64,000 bases of DNA from TA-20 sp035935115 (lineage in GTDB: Archaea > Thermoproteota > Nitrososphaeria > Nitrososphaerales > Nitrosopumilaceae). The DNA lies in assembly GCA_035935115.1 (NCBI GenBank), contig DASYXK010000020.1:1-64000 (forward strand), written 5' to 3'. Of the stretch, positions 52,019-61,571 are shown piece after piece. The position numbers and the translations under genes are program-made. Below the pieces are notes generated by a model, which worked only from the letters and a program-made list of their open reading frames with translations, did no database searches and had not been told where the DNA came from. Each line of letters opens with the position of its first letter. The stretch's first letter is position 1.

Positions 52019-52984
52019 ATGAGTTTCCATTCTTATGGTCCAACTCTTGTGACTGGTGGAGCTGGATTTATTGGAAGTCATCTTGTAGACAAATTAGTAA
52101 GTGAAGATGTTAATGTTGCAGCACTAGATAATCTTGCAACTGGCAAGCTTTCAAATTTGTCTGTAAGTGATGGCAAGAAAAATTTTCATTTTATAAAAGA
52201 GGATTTGAATAATCCTGAAGGAATAAGAAAGTCTTTACAAAATATAGAAACTGTCTTTCACATGGCTGCAGATCCTGAAGTAAGGACAGGGGTTGACAAT
52301 CCAGAATCATCATACAAAGAAAATGTTAGAAATACATTTTTTCTTCTTGAAGAAATTCGAAAATCAAATGTAAAAAAACTAATTTTTGCTTCGTCCTCTG
52401 CTGTTTATGGAGATGCAACGGTATTACCTACACCAGAAGATTATGGTCCTCTATTACCGATTTCTGCATATGGCGCTTCAAAACTTGCCTGTGAGGCATA
52501 TGTTTCCTCATATTGTAACAATTATGGCATCAAAGGAATCATCATCAGGCCGGCCAATGTAATTGGTGCAAGAGGCAGACATGGCGTTACTTGGGATTTT
52601 ATAAATAATTTAAAAAAAGACAGAACAAAACTAGTCGTATTAGGAGATGGAAAACAAACCAAATCCTATATTCATATTAGTGATGCAGTCACGGGAATTC
52701 TGACTAGTTTAAAATCCAAAAATAAACTTGAAATTTTCAATTTAGGCAGCCTAGATAGGGTTGAAGTTATGACAATAGCCAAAATTGTGCGTAAGAACAT
52801 GAATCTAGAAAAGGCAGAGATAGTGACAACAGGTGGAATAGATGGAGGCAGGGGCTGGATAGGAGACATAAAGTATGCTCATTTAGACATCTCCAAACTA
52901 AAAAATCAGGGTTGGACTCCCAAGCTTTCTAGTGAGGAATCGGTGGATCGTACTTCAAAAGAAATCATAAAGGATAATATGTAG
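52019..52984 (+). CDS. UDP-sugar 4-epimerase/dehydratase (GalE-like)
   Basis: A 321-residue extended SDR. TGGAGFIGSHLVD at 12-24 binds NAD; FHMAADPEVRTG at about 80-91 and SSSAVYGDATVL at 121-132 are active-site blocks; YGASKLACEAY contains the catalytic Tyr and Lys. This matches UDP-glucose 4-epimerase-like enzymes of archaea. The exact UDP-sugar is uncertain. Confidence 0.88.
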   Translation: MSFHSYGPTLVTGGAGFIGSHLVDKLVSEDVNVAALDNLATGKLSNLSVSDGKKNFHFIKEDLNNPEGIRKSLQNIETVFHMAADPEVRTGVDNPESSYKENVRNTFFLLEEIRKSNVKKLIFASSSAVYGDATVLPTPEDYGPLLPISAYGASKLACEAYVSSYCNNYGIKGIIIRPANVIGARGRHGVTWDFINNLKKDRTKLVVLGDGKQTKSYIHISDAVTGILTSLKSKNKLEIFNLGSLDRVEVMTIAKIVRKNMNLEKAEIVTTGGIDGGRGWIGDIKYAHLDISKLKNQGWTPKLSSEESVDRTSKEIIKDNM

Positions 52985-53002
52985 AAAAGTTACAATCACT
53001 AA

Positions 53003-54475
53003 CTAGAATTTGAAATATATGAAATCTTCAGGATTTCCACGATAAAAGAACAGTATCAAAAGTATTATTGCTGCCAAAAAACCAAACCAATAAACATGTT
53101 TAAGATTAGACAGTCTTTCCACCATATTCATTTTTTTATACGTAATAAAAGACAAAATTATAAACAAGACCATTAATGCCAAAGGAAAATTATGATATTT
53201 TATAAAATAGCCTATGTTTTGAATTTGAAAATCAAAAAACACATACTTGGTCATAGAATAAATCATATCATTAAAATCATGGACTCTAAATGCAATCCAT
53301 GCTAAAAATATAAGATATTGTGTTATTAAAATAGAAAATATCTTACCAATGTTGCTTTTGAAAAATTTATTATTTTCAAGTATCGGAAATTTATTTACTA
53401 TTGCCTTATGTATAGCTAAATACGAACCATGCAAAACTCCCCAAATAACAAAATTCCAAGATGCACCGTGCCATAAACCTCCCAAAAACATCACTGCAAA
53501 TAAATTAAAATAAGTCCTTAAGTGAGATTTGCGATTCCCGCCTAATGGAACATAAAGATAATCCCTTAACCAAGATGACAAGGAGATGTGCCACCGTCTC
53601 CAAAAATCAGACGGGGATGTTGCAAAATATGGTTTGTTGAAATTAATCGGGATCTTAAAGCCTAGTATTAATGCAGCACCTATTGCAATATCAGTATATC
53701 CAGAGAAGTCACAGTAGATTTGAAATCCAAAGCCAATTGCACCAATAATTATAGTTAAAGAGTTTAACCCAACAGGATGGCCAAAAATTTCGTTTACCAT
53801 AGGTGCAATATTATCAGCAAAAAACATTTTTTTCAAAAATCCCATTGCCATCATAGTAACTCCCAATTTGAGGTTTGAATCAAAGAGTAGAATTTGGCGA
53901 AGTCTTGCTCCTACTTGAGGATTATCAAGTTTTTCTCTAAGTTGTGGCAAGAAATCCTTTGCACGTAAAATTGGACCTGCGACTAGCTGTGGGAAAAATG
54001 CTACAAAGATAGCATATTCCACAAAAGTTTTTGCCGGCTGTATTTGCCCTCGATATATGCTTACGGTATAAGTAATTGAATGAAACGTATAAAATGAAAT
54101 TCCAATTGGTAGTGCCAGATTCAAAAATGGAATGTTTGTACCAAGATCAAAATGTTGCCCTAGAAAATTGATTTGCGTTATAGCAAAATCACTATATTTA
54201 AAAAATCCCAATAATCCTAAATTTCCCGCAAGACTCGTTATCAACATGGCCTTCTTTCTTTTTATATTGTCAGCTTTCCAGATTGCTTTTCCAAAATAAA
54301 AGTCCCAGATTGTTGTAAATATTAAAAGTGTGATCAAATAATTGCTTGAATAATAAAAGAAAAAGTAGCTTGCAAATAACAAAAAGAGATGCTGAAATTT
54401 TCTTTCTTTTATTATTGCAATTGTAGTTAATACAACTATAAAGAAAATTATAAAATCAATTGTGTTGAATAGCAT
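53003..54475 (-). CDS. MBOAT-family membrane O-acyltransferase (AlgI-like)
   Basis: A 490-residue polytopic protein with about 10-12 hydrophobic segments. Its diagnostic stretch LGGLWHGASWNFVIWGVLHG holds the catalytic His of the MBOAT family, and residues HISLSSWLRDYLYVPLGGNR match the AlgI/DltB signature. It would transfer an acetyl group from a cytoplasmic donor across the membrane to a glycan. It begins at the stop of the upstream SGNH gene (one-base overlap at 54475), so the two form an operon, as do AlgI and AlgJ or AlgX in alginate acetylation. Confidence 0.92.
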   Translation of the reverse strand: MLFNTIDFIIFFIVVLTTIAIIKERKFQHLFLLFASYFFFYYSSNYLITLLIFTTIWDFYFGKAIWKADNIKRKKAMLITSLAGNLGLLGFFKYSDFAITQINFLGQHFDLGTNIPFLNLALPIGISFYTFHSITYTVSIYRGQIQPAKTFVEYAIFVAFFPQLVAGPILRAKDFLPQLREKLDNPQVGARLRQILLFDSNLKLGVTMMAMGFLKKMFFADNIAPMVNEIFGHPVGLNSLTIIIGAIGFGFQIYCDFSGYTDIAIGAALILGFKIPINFNKPYFATSPSDFWRRWHISLSSWLRDYLYVPLGGNRKSHLRTYFNLFAVMFLGGLWHGASWNFVIWGVLHGSYLAIHKAIVNKFPILENNKFFKSNIGKIFSILITQYLIFLAWIAFRVHDFNDMIYSMTKYVFFDFQIQNIGYFIKYHNFPLALMVLFIILSFITYKKMNMVERLSNLKHVYWFGFLAAIILLILFFYRGNPEDFIYFKF

Positions 54476-55470
54476 TATCGCCCAATCTCATTTAGAATTA
54501 TTTTGGAAACATCTTCGCTATAGATGATAGAGTTTTGATTATAGGCAACATGCATGGCATCTGTCCAGATGTTTAATTCATTGTATTTATCTTGAAGCGA
54601 ATAAAGGTCCATTCCATATTTGTAATGTGCATCTTCCAGTGTAGAATTAAAAAGCTGTCTATCAGAATTTGAGATTTTATCTACCCATAATTTGTTATAT
54701 GGATTAGCAAAAACAGCAACTTGAATATTATTCCTCTTTAATGTATCAATAATTTTATCAAATGCAGATATCTCCTTTGGATCAATTCCATTAAAAATTC
54801 GTGGTGTTTGGGTAAATTCTTTTTTTATTATTTCATTACTGGTAATGTTGTCTGCCTGATTATGTATTATAAGAGGAGTGTTTGAATTCACATCAGGATA
54901 GTGACCTTGAGCTCCTGTGACATAAAGATAAAGCGTCAAGGTAACAAGTTGGGGATCGTTTAAAATTTTTGAAACAAACTCGTTATCTGTAAAAAAACTA
55001 GTTTGTGCACCAAACAAGTTACGTGGATCTGGAAATATGCTTTTTGACTTTTCATCAGTAGAAAATCCAATCGGAGATGTGTTTTCTTGGCTTATTTTTT
55101 CAAAATCCCTATACCCTACACCATAAATCACTAAATTTGGTTTCAATGAAATTATTTTATTCAAGTCATTTAATCTTGTAGAAGGTTTATCAGCTGAAAT
55201 TGCCAAGTTATAGACAACAAAATTATTGTTATAACTCGATATGCGCTGATTGATGAATGTTGTGTTTAAAGTTCCAACTTGACTAGATCCCAAGATAAAA
55301 ATTTGTTTTTGTTGTTGCTCGGAATTTAGTTTGGTTTTAACCCATCTATTGAATGGTTCATAATTAATCAAATACCATTCCATAACAGAATAAAATACGA
55401 TTAATGCAAAAACAAATGCACCAAGTATGATAAGCGAAATTTTTATGTTTGGCGATAACGTAACATTCAT
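54475..55470 (-). CDS. Membrane-anchored SGNH/AlgX-like hydrolase or O-acyltransferase partner
   Basis: A 331-residue protein from ATG 55470 (TTG 55479 would add three residues). A membrane helix at about 10-28 anchors it, with the rest outside. LGSSQVGTL, near residue 57, is the block I Ser motif; TDAMHVAYN at the end contains the Asp-x2-His of SGNH hydrolases; GYRD supplies another conserved residue. The sheet pattern and order match DltD/AlgX-like partner proteins. A TATA-like TAAACTTATG is 23 bases upstream. It probably completes the acyl transfer started by the MBOAT protein. Confidence 0.78.
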   Translation of the reverse strand: MNVTLSPNIKISLIILGAFVFALIVFYSVMEWYLINYEPFNRWVKTKLNSEQQQKQIFILGSSQVGTLNTTFINQRISSYNNNFVVYNLAISADKPSTRLNDLNKIISLKPNLVIYGVGYRDFEKISQENTSPIGFSTDEKSKSIFPDPRNLFGAQTSFFTDNEFVSKILNDPQLVTLTLYLYVTGAQGHYPDVNSNTPLIIHNQADNITSNEIIKKEFTQTPRIFNGIDPKEISAFDKIIDTLKRNNIQVAVFANPYNKLWVDKISNSDRQLFNSTLEDAHYKYGMDLYSLQDKYNELNIWTDAMHVAYNQNSIIYSEDVSKIILNEIGR

Positions 55471-55685
55471 CGAAACCAACTATCGCCTAAACTTATGATA
55501 AGTTTATTCTGAATCATACCTCTTTACACTAATCCTTTTTTTACCTATTATTATATTTCAATATCATAAAATACTGCGATAACAAGTGCATGTATGAGAT
55601 AATTTAACTCTCAAATTATTATTTTTTAACACTATTAAAAATAATTAATTAAAATCTAAATTCCAAATAAAAAACAATTCGTATA

Positions 55686-55695
55686 GTTATAAATA
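55686..55695 (+). promoter_or_regulatory. TATA-like box for the TylF-like methyltransferase
   Basis: GTTATAAATA is centred 38 bases ahead of ATG 55728, so the transcript would have a leader of about 10 bases. The 248-base gap to its left (55480-55727) shows nothing else that I can support. Confidence 0.5.
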
Positions 55696-55727
55696 CGACA
55701 TTACTAATTTACAGGTGTTTAAACCAA

Positions 55728-56555
55728 ATGAGAGAGAAAATTGTTGATGCATTAAAACCATATTATTACAAATTTCCAGCTTTACGACCATTTATGGCAT
55801 TTTTCCACAGAAGATTTTTTGTTCCAACAAAATTTTCAGGATTTGGAATGAAAACCATTCATGAACTTCCATGGAATGACGAATATGACTGGGAAGTTTT
55901 CCGTAAATCCATTATAGATGTACGAAACTTTGAATTCAGTAAAGATGCTGCCCAGATAGATCGTAATAATGTAGACGAATTACGTTGGAGACATTGGATA
56001 ATTTCCTATGCGGTACGTCATGCAATAAAATTTGCCCAAACCAATGAATACAATTTTGCGGAGTGCGGTGTTGGAGACGGCTGTTCTGCCTTTTTTGCAT
56101 TACGTGAAATAGAAAACCAGAAAAAAAACGCGAGTGGATTTTCCATGCACCTATATGATTCATGGATGGCAATGAGAGAAAATGAATTGCTTGAAAGTGA
56201 GTTAACACATGTTGGTAGATATGCACAACTTAATATCGATAAAACAAAAAAAAATCTCTCCGAGTTCAAAGATAATGTCATTTATCACCAAGGATATGTC
56301 CCAGATTCCTTCAGTATTTCACCTGAACCACCAAAATCAATTGTATATTTACACATTGATCTTAATTCTGCAAAACCTACTATAGCTACATTAGATTTCT
56401 TTCTTCCACGACTTGCAAAGGGGGGAGTGATTTTATTTGATGATTATGGGTGGTCAGGATACACAGATACCAAAAAAGCAGTTGACAAATATTTTCACGA
56501 CAAACCTGGTGTATTATTGAAATTTCCTACCGCACAGGCGATTTATTATCATTGA
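55728..56555 (+). CDS. TylF/MycF-type O-methyltransferase
   Basis: A 275-residue SAM-dependent enzyme related to macrocin O-methyltransferase. FAECGVGDGCSAFF at about 105-118 is motif I; YLHIDLNSAKPTIATLDFFLPRLAKGG follows with the metal-binding Asp; FDDYGWSGYTDTKKAVD is the diagnostic TylF end block. Such enzymes methylate sugar hydroxyls on secondary metabolites or glycans. It is monocistronic, with its own promoter, and precedes the FkbM-type gene. Confidence 0.87.
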   Translation: MREKIVDALKPYYYKFPALRPFMAFFHRRFFVPTKFSGFGMKTIHELPWNDEYDWEVFRKSIIDVRNFEFSKDAAQIDRNNVDELRWRHWIISYAVRHAIKFAQTNEYNFAECGVGDGCSAFFALREIENQKKNASGFSMHLYDSWMAMRENELLESELTHVGRYAQLNIDKTKKNLSEFKDNVIYHQGYVPDSFSISPEPPKSIVYLHIDLNSAKPTIATLDFFLPRLAKGGVILFDDYGWSGYTDTKKAVDKYFHDKPGVLLKFPTAQAIYYH

Positions 56556-56632
56556 ATTTCTAGTTTTTAATTCAACCTACCAGAGTAATAACTAAAATAC
56601 TGAAAAAATGAAAAGATATCGCTATATTCATC

Positions 56633-57679
56633 ATGTATAATGAAAATATCATGAAAGGTATTTCATATAGTGAACTAATATCATCTCATATATCATATTG
56701 GAAAAATTTTCTTCAAATGCTATTTAATGTGTCTAAAACATTCTCAAATTATTCTACAGTTCTCAATAGTGCTCTTAATGGAAAATTTCCTATCGATGCA
56801 ATATTGAAAAGTGGGAAGCATGTTTCACTTCAAACTTTTAATGCCATGTATGTACTTGCCTTTACACGTAATTTCAAGGAAGTACAATGTGATACAGAAA
56901 ACGATCTTGTAATTATCTCATCAAAAATTGATCCGAGCAAAAAAACAATACTGTATGGAGGAATAAATAATGGAGACATAGTTTACGGCTTTTTAAAAGA
57001 AGATTATGGTAAATTGCCTATAAACGAAAAATTTGTAATTGATGTAGGCACAAACATTGGAGACACGCCTATTTATTTTGCATTAAATGGTGCAAAAAAA
57101 GTCATTGGTTTGGAGCCTTTTCCAAAAAATTACGAATTGGCAAATAAAAACATCACAGCAAACAATCTTTCTGACAAAATAATAATTCTCCTAGCTGGAT
57201 GTGCTGCAAAAAAAGGTTCCATCACAATAAATCCAAATTATCAAAGTAATCATGAAAGTAAATTAATTGAATTTCAAGATGGTCAACAGATTCCTCTATT
57301 GACCTTAGAGGATCTTTTTAATCAATGCAACATACCCTCTGGCGCCATTTTGAAGATGGATTGTGAAGGATGTGAGGATGAAATCATCATGTCTGCATCT
57401 AAAGAAATGCTTCAAAAATTTAGTCACATGCAAATTGAATATCATTCCGGATACAAGGCATTAAAAGAAAAACTGGAAAGATGTGGGTTTAAAGTGAATA
57501 TCAGTGGTCCTGTTGCAACAGATGTATTACACACATATTTACAGTCATTTAAAAAAAATCATTCTGCTATCAATAAAAAAGACGATTCAAAAATTGTCGA
57601 TGATGCAAAGAATTTTCATTATAAAAAAATTCACAGGATAGGATATACTGGATTTATTTATGCATCTCGTAATATTTAA
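56633..57679 (+). CDS. FkbM-family methyltransferase
   Basis: A 348-residue methyltransferase. FVIDVGTNIGDTPIYFAL at about 139-156 is the SAM-binding motif, GLEPFPKNYELA marks strand 2, and ILKMDCEGCEDEIIMSA is the FkbM-type block. Residues 1-130 are an unassigned N-terminal domain, larger than usual. FkbM proteins O-methylate sugars or polyketides. It lies between the TylF-like gene and the polyprenyl-phosphate sugar synthase. Confidence 0.83.
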   Translation: MYNENIMKGISYSELISSHISYWKNFLQMLFNVSKTFSNYSTVLNSALNGKFPIDAILKSGKHVSLQTFNAMYVLAFTRNFKEVQCDTENDLVIISSKIDPSKKTILYGGINNGDIVYGFLKEDYGKLPINEKFVIDVGTNIGDTPIYFALNGAKKVIGLEPFPKNYELANKNITANNLSDKIIILLAGCAAKKGSITINPNYQSNHESKLIEFQDGQQIPLLTLEDLFNQCNIPSGAILKMDCEGCEDEIIMSASKEMLQKFSHMQIEYHSGYKALKEKLERCGFKVNISGPVATDVLHTYLQSFKKNHSAINKKDDSKIVDDAKNFHYKKIHRIGYTGFIYASRNI

Positions 57680-57836
57680 TCACGAGATTTTATAAAAATT
57701 GAACATCATAACCAATGATAAATTTTCCAAATTATCATAAATTCATGTTTTGTAAAATCAATTCAATTTTCTACTCATATTCAAAACATGGTAAAGTATT
57801 ATACGAACCTTGAAAGCATATGATTAAGTTGAGAAT

Positions 57837-58721
57837 TTGCATATTACAATAGGAATACCTGCATATAATGAAGAAAAAAACATAGCAAAGATAATTGTAA
57901 AATTACAAAAAATTGCAGATAAAATCATAGTTTGTAATGATGGATCAACTGATCTTACAGGTGAGATAGCAGAAAAAATGGGAGCAGTTGTGATAAATCA
58001 TACTAAGAATCTAGGATATGGTGCTGGAATTAGAAGCATATTTCTTAAAGCAAGAGAGATAGATTCTGATATTTTAGTAACATTTGACGCAGATGGACAA
58101 CATAGAATTGAAGATGTTCAGACAGTGATAGAACCAATTATAAAAAATGAAGCTGATGTTGTTATAGGTTCAAGATTTTTGGGAGATGGAAAACAAGTAC
58201 CAGGATACAGAAAAGCTGGTATTAAGACAATAACTAGCGTTGCAAACACTGCAATGGATTCAAAAATTACTGATTCTCAAAGTGGTTTTAGGGCATATAA
58301 CAAAAAAGTCCTAAAAGACATTATTCCATCTGAGTATGGCATGGGTGTTTCAACTGAAATTCTAATCAAGGCAAATAAAATTGGGTGTAGAATAAAGGAA
58401 GTTCCAATAACAATATTATATGAAGGAGAAACGTCTACTCACCATCCAGTTTCACATGGATTTTCGGTAATTCTTAGTACCATGAAATTCATATCCATTG
58501 AACATCCTCTGAAATTTTATGGCATACCAGGAGTAATATTTTTAGGCATAGGACTATTCTTTACAATTTGGACGATTCAGATATTTACTGCGACAAGACA
58601 AATTCTGACAAATGTTGCTTTGGCTGGAGTAAGCTCGATTCTAATTGGAACAATGCTTACAATGACATCCATAATGCTTTACTCTTTAGTTAATGTTGTA
58701 AGAGAACGTCGTAGTAATTGA
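57837..58721 (+). CDS. Polyprenyl-phosphate sugar synthase (GT2, DPM1-like, two membrane helices)
   Basis: A 294-residue GT2 protein from TTG 57837. GIPAYNEEKN at 5-14, CNDGSTDLTGE at 34-44 and TFDADGQHR at 82-90 are the GT-A motifs; PVSHGFSV precedes two membrane helices at about 235-258 and 262-285. This layout is typical of dolichyl-phosphate mannose/glucose synthases, which load a sugar on a polyprenyl-phosphate carrier at the cytoplasmic face. It ends 26 bases before the flippase-GT-C fusion, so the two are likely to act in sequence. Confidence 0.88.
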   Translation: MHITIGIPAYNEEKNIAKIIVKLQKIADKIIVCNDGSTDLTGEIAEKMGAVVINHTKNLGYGAGIRSIFLKAREIDSDILVTFDADGQHRIEDVQTVIEPIIKNEADVVIGSRFLGDGKQVPGYRKAGIKTITSVANTAMDSKITDSQSGFRAYNKKVLKDIIPSEYGMGVSTEILIKANKIGCRIKEVPITILYEGETSTHHPVSHGFSVILSTMKFISIEHPLKFYGIPGVIFLGIGLFFTIWTIQIFTATRQILTNVALAGVSSILIGTMLTMTSIMLYSLVNVVRERRSN

Positions 58722-58747
58722 TATGAAGATATCATTCATAATTAGAC

Positions 58748-61528
58748 ATGCCAAGTAGTTTAGACAAAATAAGTGGAATTGTAACCAGATTCAAAGGACT
58801 AACAACAATTGGTTTTGCAAATATCTTAGCTAGTGTTATCTCTGGTCTCTTTTGGCTTTATATCGCACGACTCTTAGGAACCACTCATTATGGAGAGATA
58901 AGCTACCTAATAGCTGCATCATCAATAGCTGTTACTCTGTCTTTTCTTGGTTCTGGAAATATTCTCTTGGTGTATACTGCAAAGGGAATAAAAATTCAAT
59001 CTACTATTTACACTGTTGCAATTTTAGCTTCTGCCATAGCCTCTGTAATTTTGTTCTTAATATTTTATGATGTAGGAGTAAGTCTGTTTGTTATAGGAAA
59101 TGTGATTTTTGGATTAGTTACAAACGAGCTTGTTGGCCAGAAACGTTACAAGCAATACTCCTTTTATATGATAACACAAAAAATTCTTGGAACTGTTTTA
59201 GCCATAGCACTAAATCATTTTATCGGTCAGACAGGAGTAATTCTTGGTATATCAATTTCATTTTTCTTGCCTACACATAGAATCTATACTGTATTTAGAG
59301 ATCATAAGATAGATTTTTCACTTCTAAAAGCTCGTTCTGGTTTTATCATAAACAGCTATATCATGGATATTGCCAGGGCATTTAGTACCACACTTGATAA
59401 ATTGATAGTTGCGCCATTGCTTGGTTACGCATTACTTGGCAATTACCAACTAGGAGTCCAGTTTCTTTCGTTGCTTGGAATACTTCCTGGAATAATGTTT
59501 CAATACATTTTGCCACATGATGCAAGCGGAAATGCAAATAAAAAATTAAAGAAGTTATCCATACTCTTCTCAATAATATTAGCAATTTTAGGCGTATTTT
59601 TGGCACCGATATTTTTACCATTGTTATTTCCAAAGTTCACTGAAGCAACTCAAGTTATTCAAATAATCAGTTTTTCAATAATAGCTACTACCATCAACCT
59701 GACTTACATATCAAAATTCCTTGGTGATGAGAAAAGCAAGATAGTTTTGATTGGTTCTGCGATATATCTTTCCATTCAAATATCTCTAATAATAATTTTG
59801 GGCAAAATGATGGGAGTAAACGGTGCTGCAATTGCAGTTGTCATAGCTACGTTTTCTGAAACAGCATATTTGGTAAGTGTGGACAGATTTGTTAAGAAAA
59901 AAACCAATCAGGTTTCAATTAAAGAATCAACTGAGAATTCAGATACATTATTTGAGGCAAATGAAACTAATAAGAATTCAGAGATTTTGCTTGAAAAAAA
60001 TAAAACCAAAATGACAAATGGATTTCATTTCAAGTATGCAATTCCAGTTTTAATATCAATAGTGGTTATGGGTCTATTACTTCGTGTGTATTATTTTCCT
60101 TATAATGTTCCATTGATATTAGATGCGTTAAATGATTATTTTTTTTATGCTACTGATATTAGTATCTTAGGTCATCTACCAACTACATATAACATTGCAA
60201 ACAATGGTTGGCCCATTTTCTTATCATTTTTCTTTACAGTATTTCATTTCAATAACATATCAGACTATATGACATTACAAAGAATAGTGGCAACATCATT
60301 ATCAGTATTGACAATTATTCTAGTTTATTTATTATGTAACAAATTTTTTGATAAACCTTATGCGATTATTGGAGCAGCTATATTTGCATTTGAACCTAGA
60401 ATTATCCAAAACTCCGTACTAGGCATAACTGAACCACTCTATATTTTCATAATAACTTTGGTATTGGTTTTATTCTTTAGCTCAAATAAAAAAATGCAAT
60501 ATGCGTCATTTGGAATTGTAGCACTTTCAACCATTGTTAGAGCTGAAGGATTGTTTGTATTTTTCCCCATGTTGATTATGTTCTTTGTAAACCACAGAAA
60601 GGAGAGACGCATAATAGCTAAGTCTGCTCTAGCGTTATCTATTTTTATTTTGATAATATTACCAGTGGCTATTTTTAGAATTCAAACCGAAGGAGAGGAT
60701 TCATTAACTAGCCGCATAGCAGCACCTACAAACGAACTCTTATCGTCATCACATGAAGGCAATGTGAGTAAACTAATTTCTGGAACTATCGTAAAAGCAG
60801 AAAATGTCATAAAGTTCTCAGGGTGGTCTTTGATTCCTATTTTCATATTGTTTCTACCTATAGGTTTATTTTTAATTTTTAAGAAGCGAACTCCAGAAAG
60901 AACTGCGATCATAGTAATTGTAATTTCAATGATGCTTCCTGCAATCTATGGTTTTTCGTTTTTACCAGATACACGATACATCTATCCCTTGTTTCCGTTG
61001 TTTTGCATCATATCTATTTTTACAGTAAAAAGTTTTGCAGAAAAGATGAAAAACCAGAAAAGAATTTTAGTTTTAATTATAATAGGAATAGTACTATCAT
61101 CTGGCATATTTTTAGAATTAAAGAAATTTGATTATGAACACCAGAGAGAAGCGTTTGGAATATCAGACTATGTTATCAAAATAACAAAAGGCGTTAATGA
61201 TTATTACCCAGAAAGCAGCTATCTACAGCCAGCTGAACTACCTGAAAAATGGCCAGCCCTCAAATCATCCATTAATTTCAAAACAACAGTGATTCCAATT
61301 GATGGTTTTGATTCTCTTACTGCATACATCAAATCTTCAGAGCAAAAAGGTTTGACACATTTGGTCTTGGATGGCCAAAAGAACAGACCACCATTTCTAA
61401 ATGATGTATTTTATCATGAAGAAAAGTACCCCTATTTAGTTGAAGTATTTGATTCGTATAAGCACGGATTCAAATATCATGTAAAGATATTCAAGATAGA
61501 TTACAATCTATTTAATTCATACAACTAG
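58748..61528 (+). CDS. Flippase-GT-C fusion protein (Wzx-like domain plus membrane glycosyltransferase)
   Basis: A 926-residue protein combining two membrane enzymes in one frame. Residues 1-385 are a Wzx-type flippase paralogous to 49637 (shared FKGLTTIGFANI, LLGTTHYGEISYL, ILPHDASGNANKKLKK). Residues 386-425 are a polar Glu/Asn/Lys-rich linker. Residues 426-926 begin with a membrane segment and an acidic loop (LDALNDYFFYATDIS), continue with about 9-10 more helices, and end in a soluble extracellular domain with DKLE-poor sequence: the layout of ArnT/PMT/GT39-type GT-C enzymes that use polyprenyl-phosphate sugars. No stop or frameshift separates the parts. It is preceded by the polyprenyl-phosphate sugar synthase. 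Confidence 0.85.
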   Translation: MPSSLDKISGIVTRFKGLTTIGFANILASVISGLFWLYIARLLGTTHYGEISYLIAASSIAVTLSFLGSGNILLVYTAKGIKIQSTIYTVAILASAIASVILFLIFYDVGVSLFVIGNVIFGLVTNELVGQKRYKQYSFYMITQKILGTVLAIALNHFIGQTGVILGISISFFLPTHRIYTVFRDHKIDFSLLKARSGFIINSYIMDIARAFSTTLDKLIVAPLLGYALLGNYQLGVQFLSLLGILPGIMFQYILPHDASGNANKKLKKLSILFSIILAILGVFLAPIFLPLLFPKFTEATQVIQIISFSIIATTINLTYISKFLGDEKSKIVLIGSAIYLSIQISLIIILGKMMGVNGAAIAVVIATFSETAYLVSVDRFVKKKTNQVSIKESTENSDTLFEANETNKNSEILLEKNKTKMTNGFHFKYAIPVLISIVVMGLLLRVYYFPYNVPLILDALNDYFFYATDISILGHLPTTYNIANNGWPIFLSFFFTVFHFNNISDYMTLQRIVATSLSVLTIILVYLLCNKFFDKPYAIIGAAIFAFEPRIIQNSVLGITEPLYIFIITLVLVLFFSSNKKMQYASFGIVALSTIVRAEGLFVFFPMLIMFFVNHRKERRIIAKSALALSIFILIILPVAIFRIQTEGEDSLTSRIAAPTNELLSSSHEGNVSKLISGTIVKAENVIKFSGWSLIPIFILFLPIGLFLIFKKRTPERTAIIVIVISMMLPAIYGFSFLPDTRYIYPLFPLFCIISIFTVKSFAEKMKNQKRILVLIIIGIVLSSGIFLELKKFDYEHQREAFGISDYVIKITKGVNDYYPESSYLQPAELPEKWPALKSSINFKTTVIPIDGFDSLTAYIKSSEQKGLTHLVLDGQKNRPPFLNDVFYHEEKYPYLVEVFDSYKHGFKYHVKIFKIDYNLFNSYN

Positions 61529-61571
61529 ACAATCATTACCTAGATATATTCAGGTATTATTTTAGACATAG

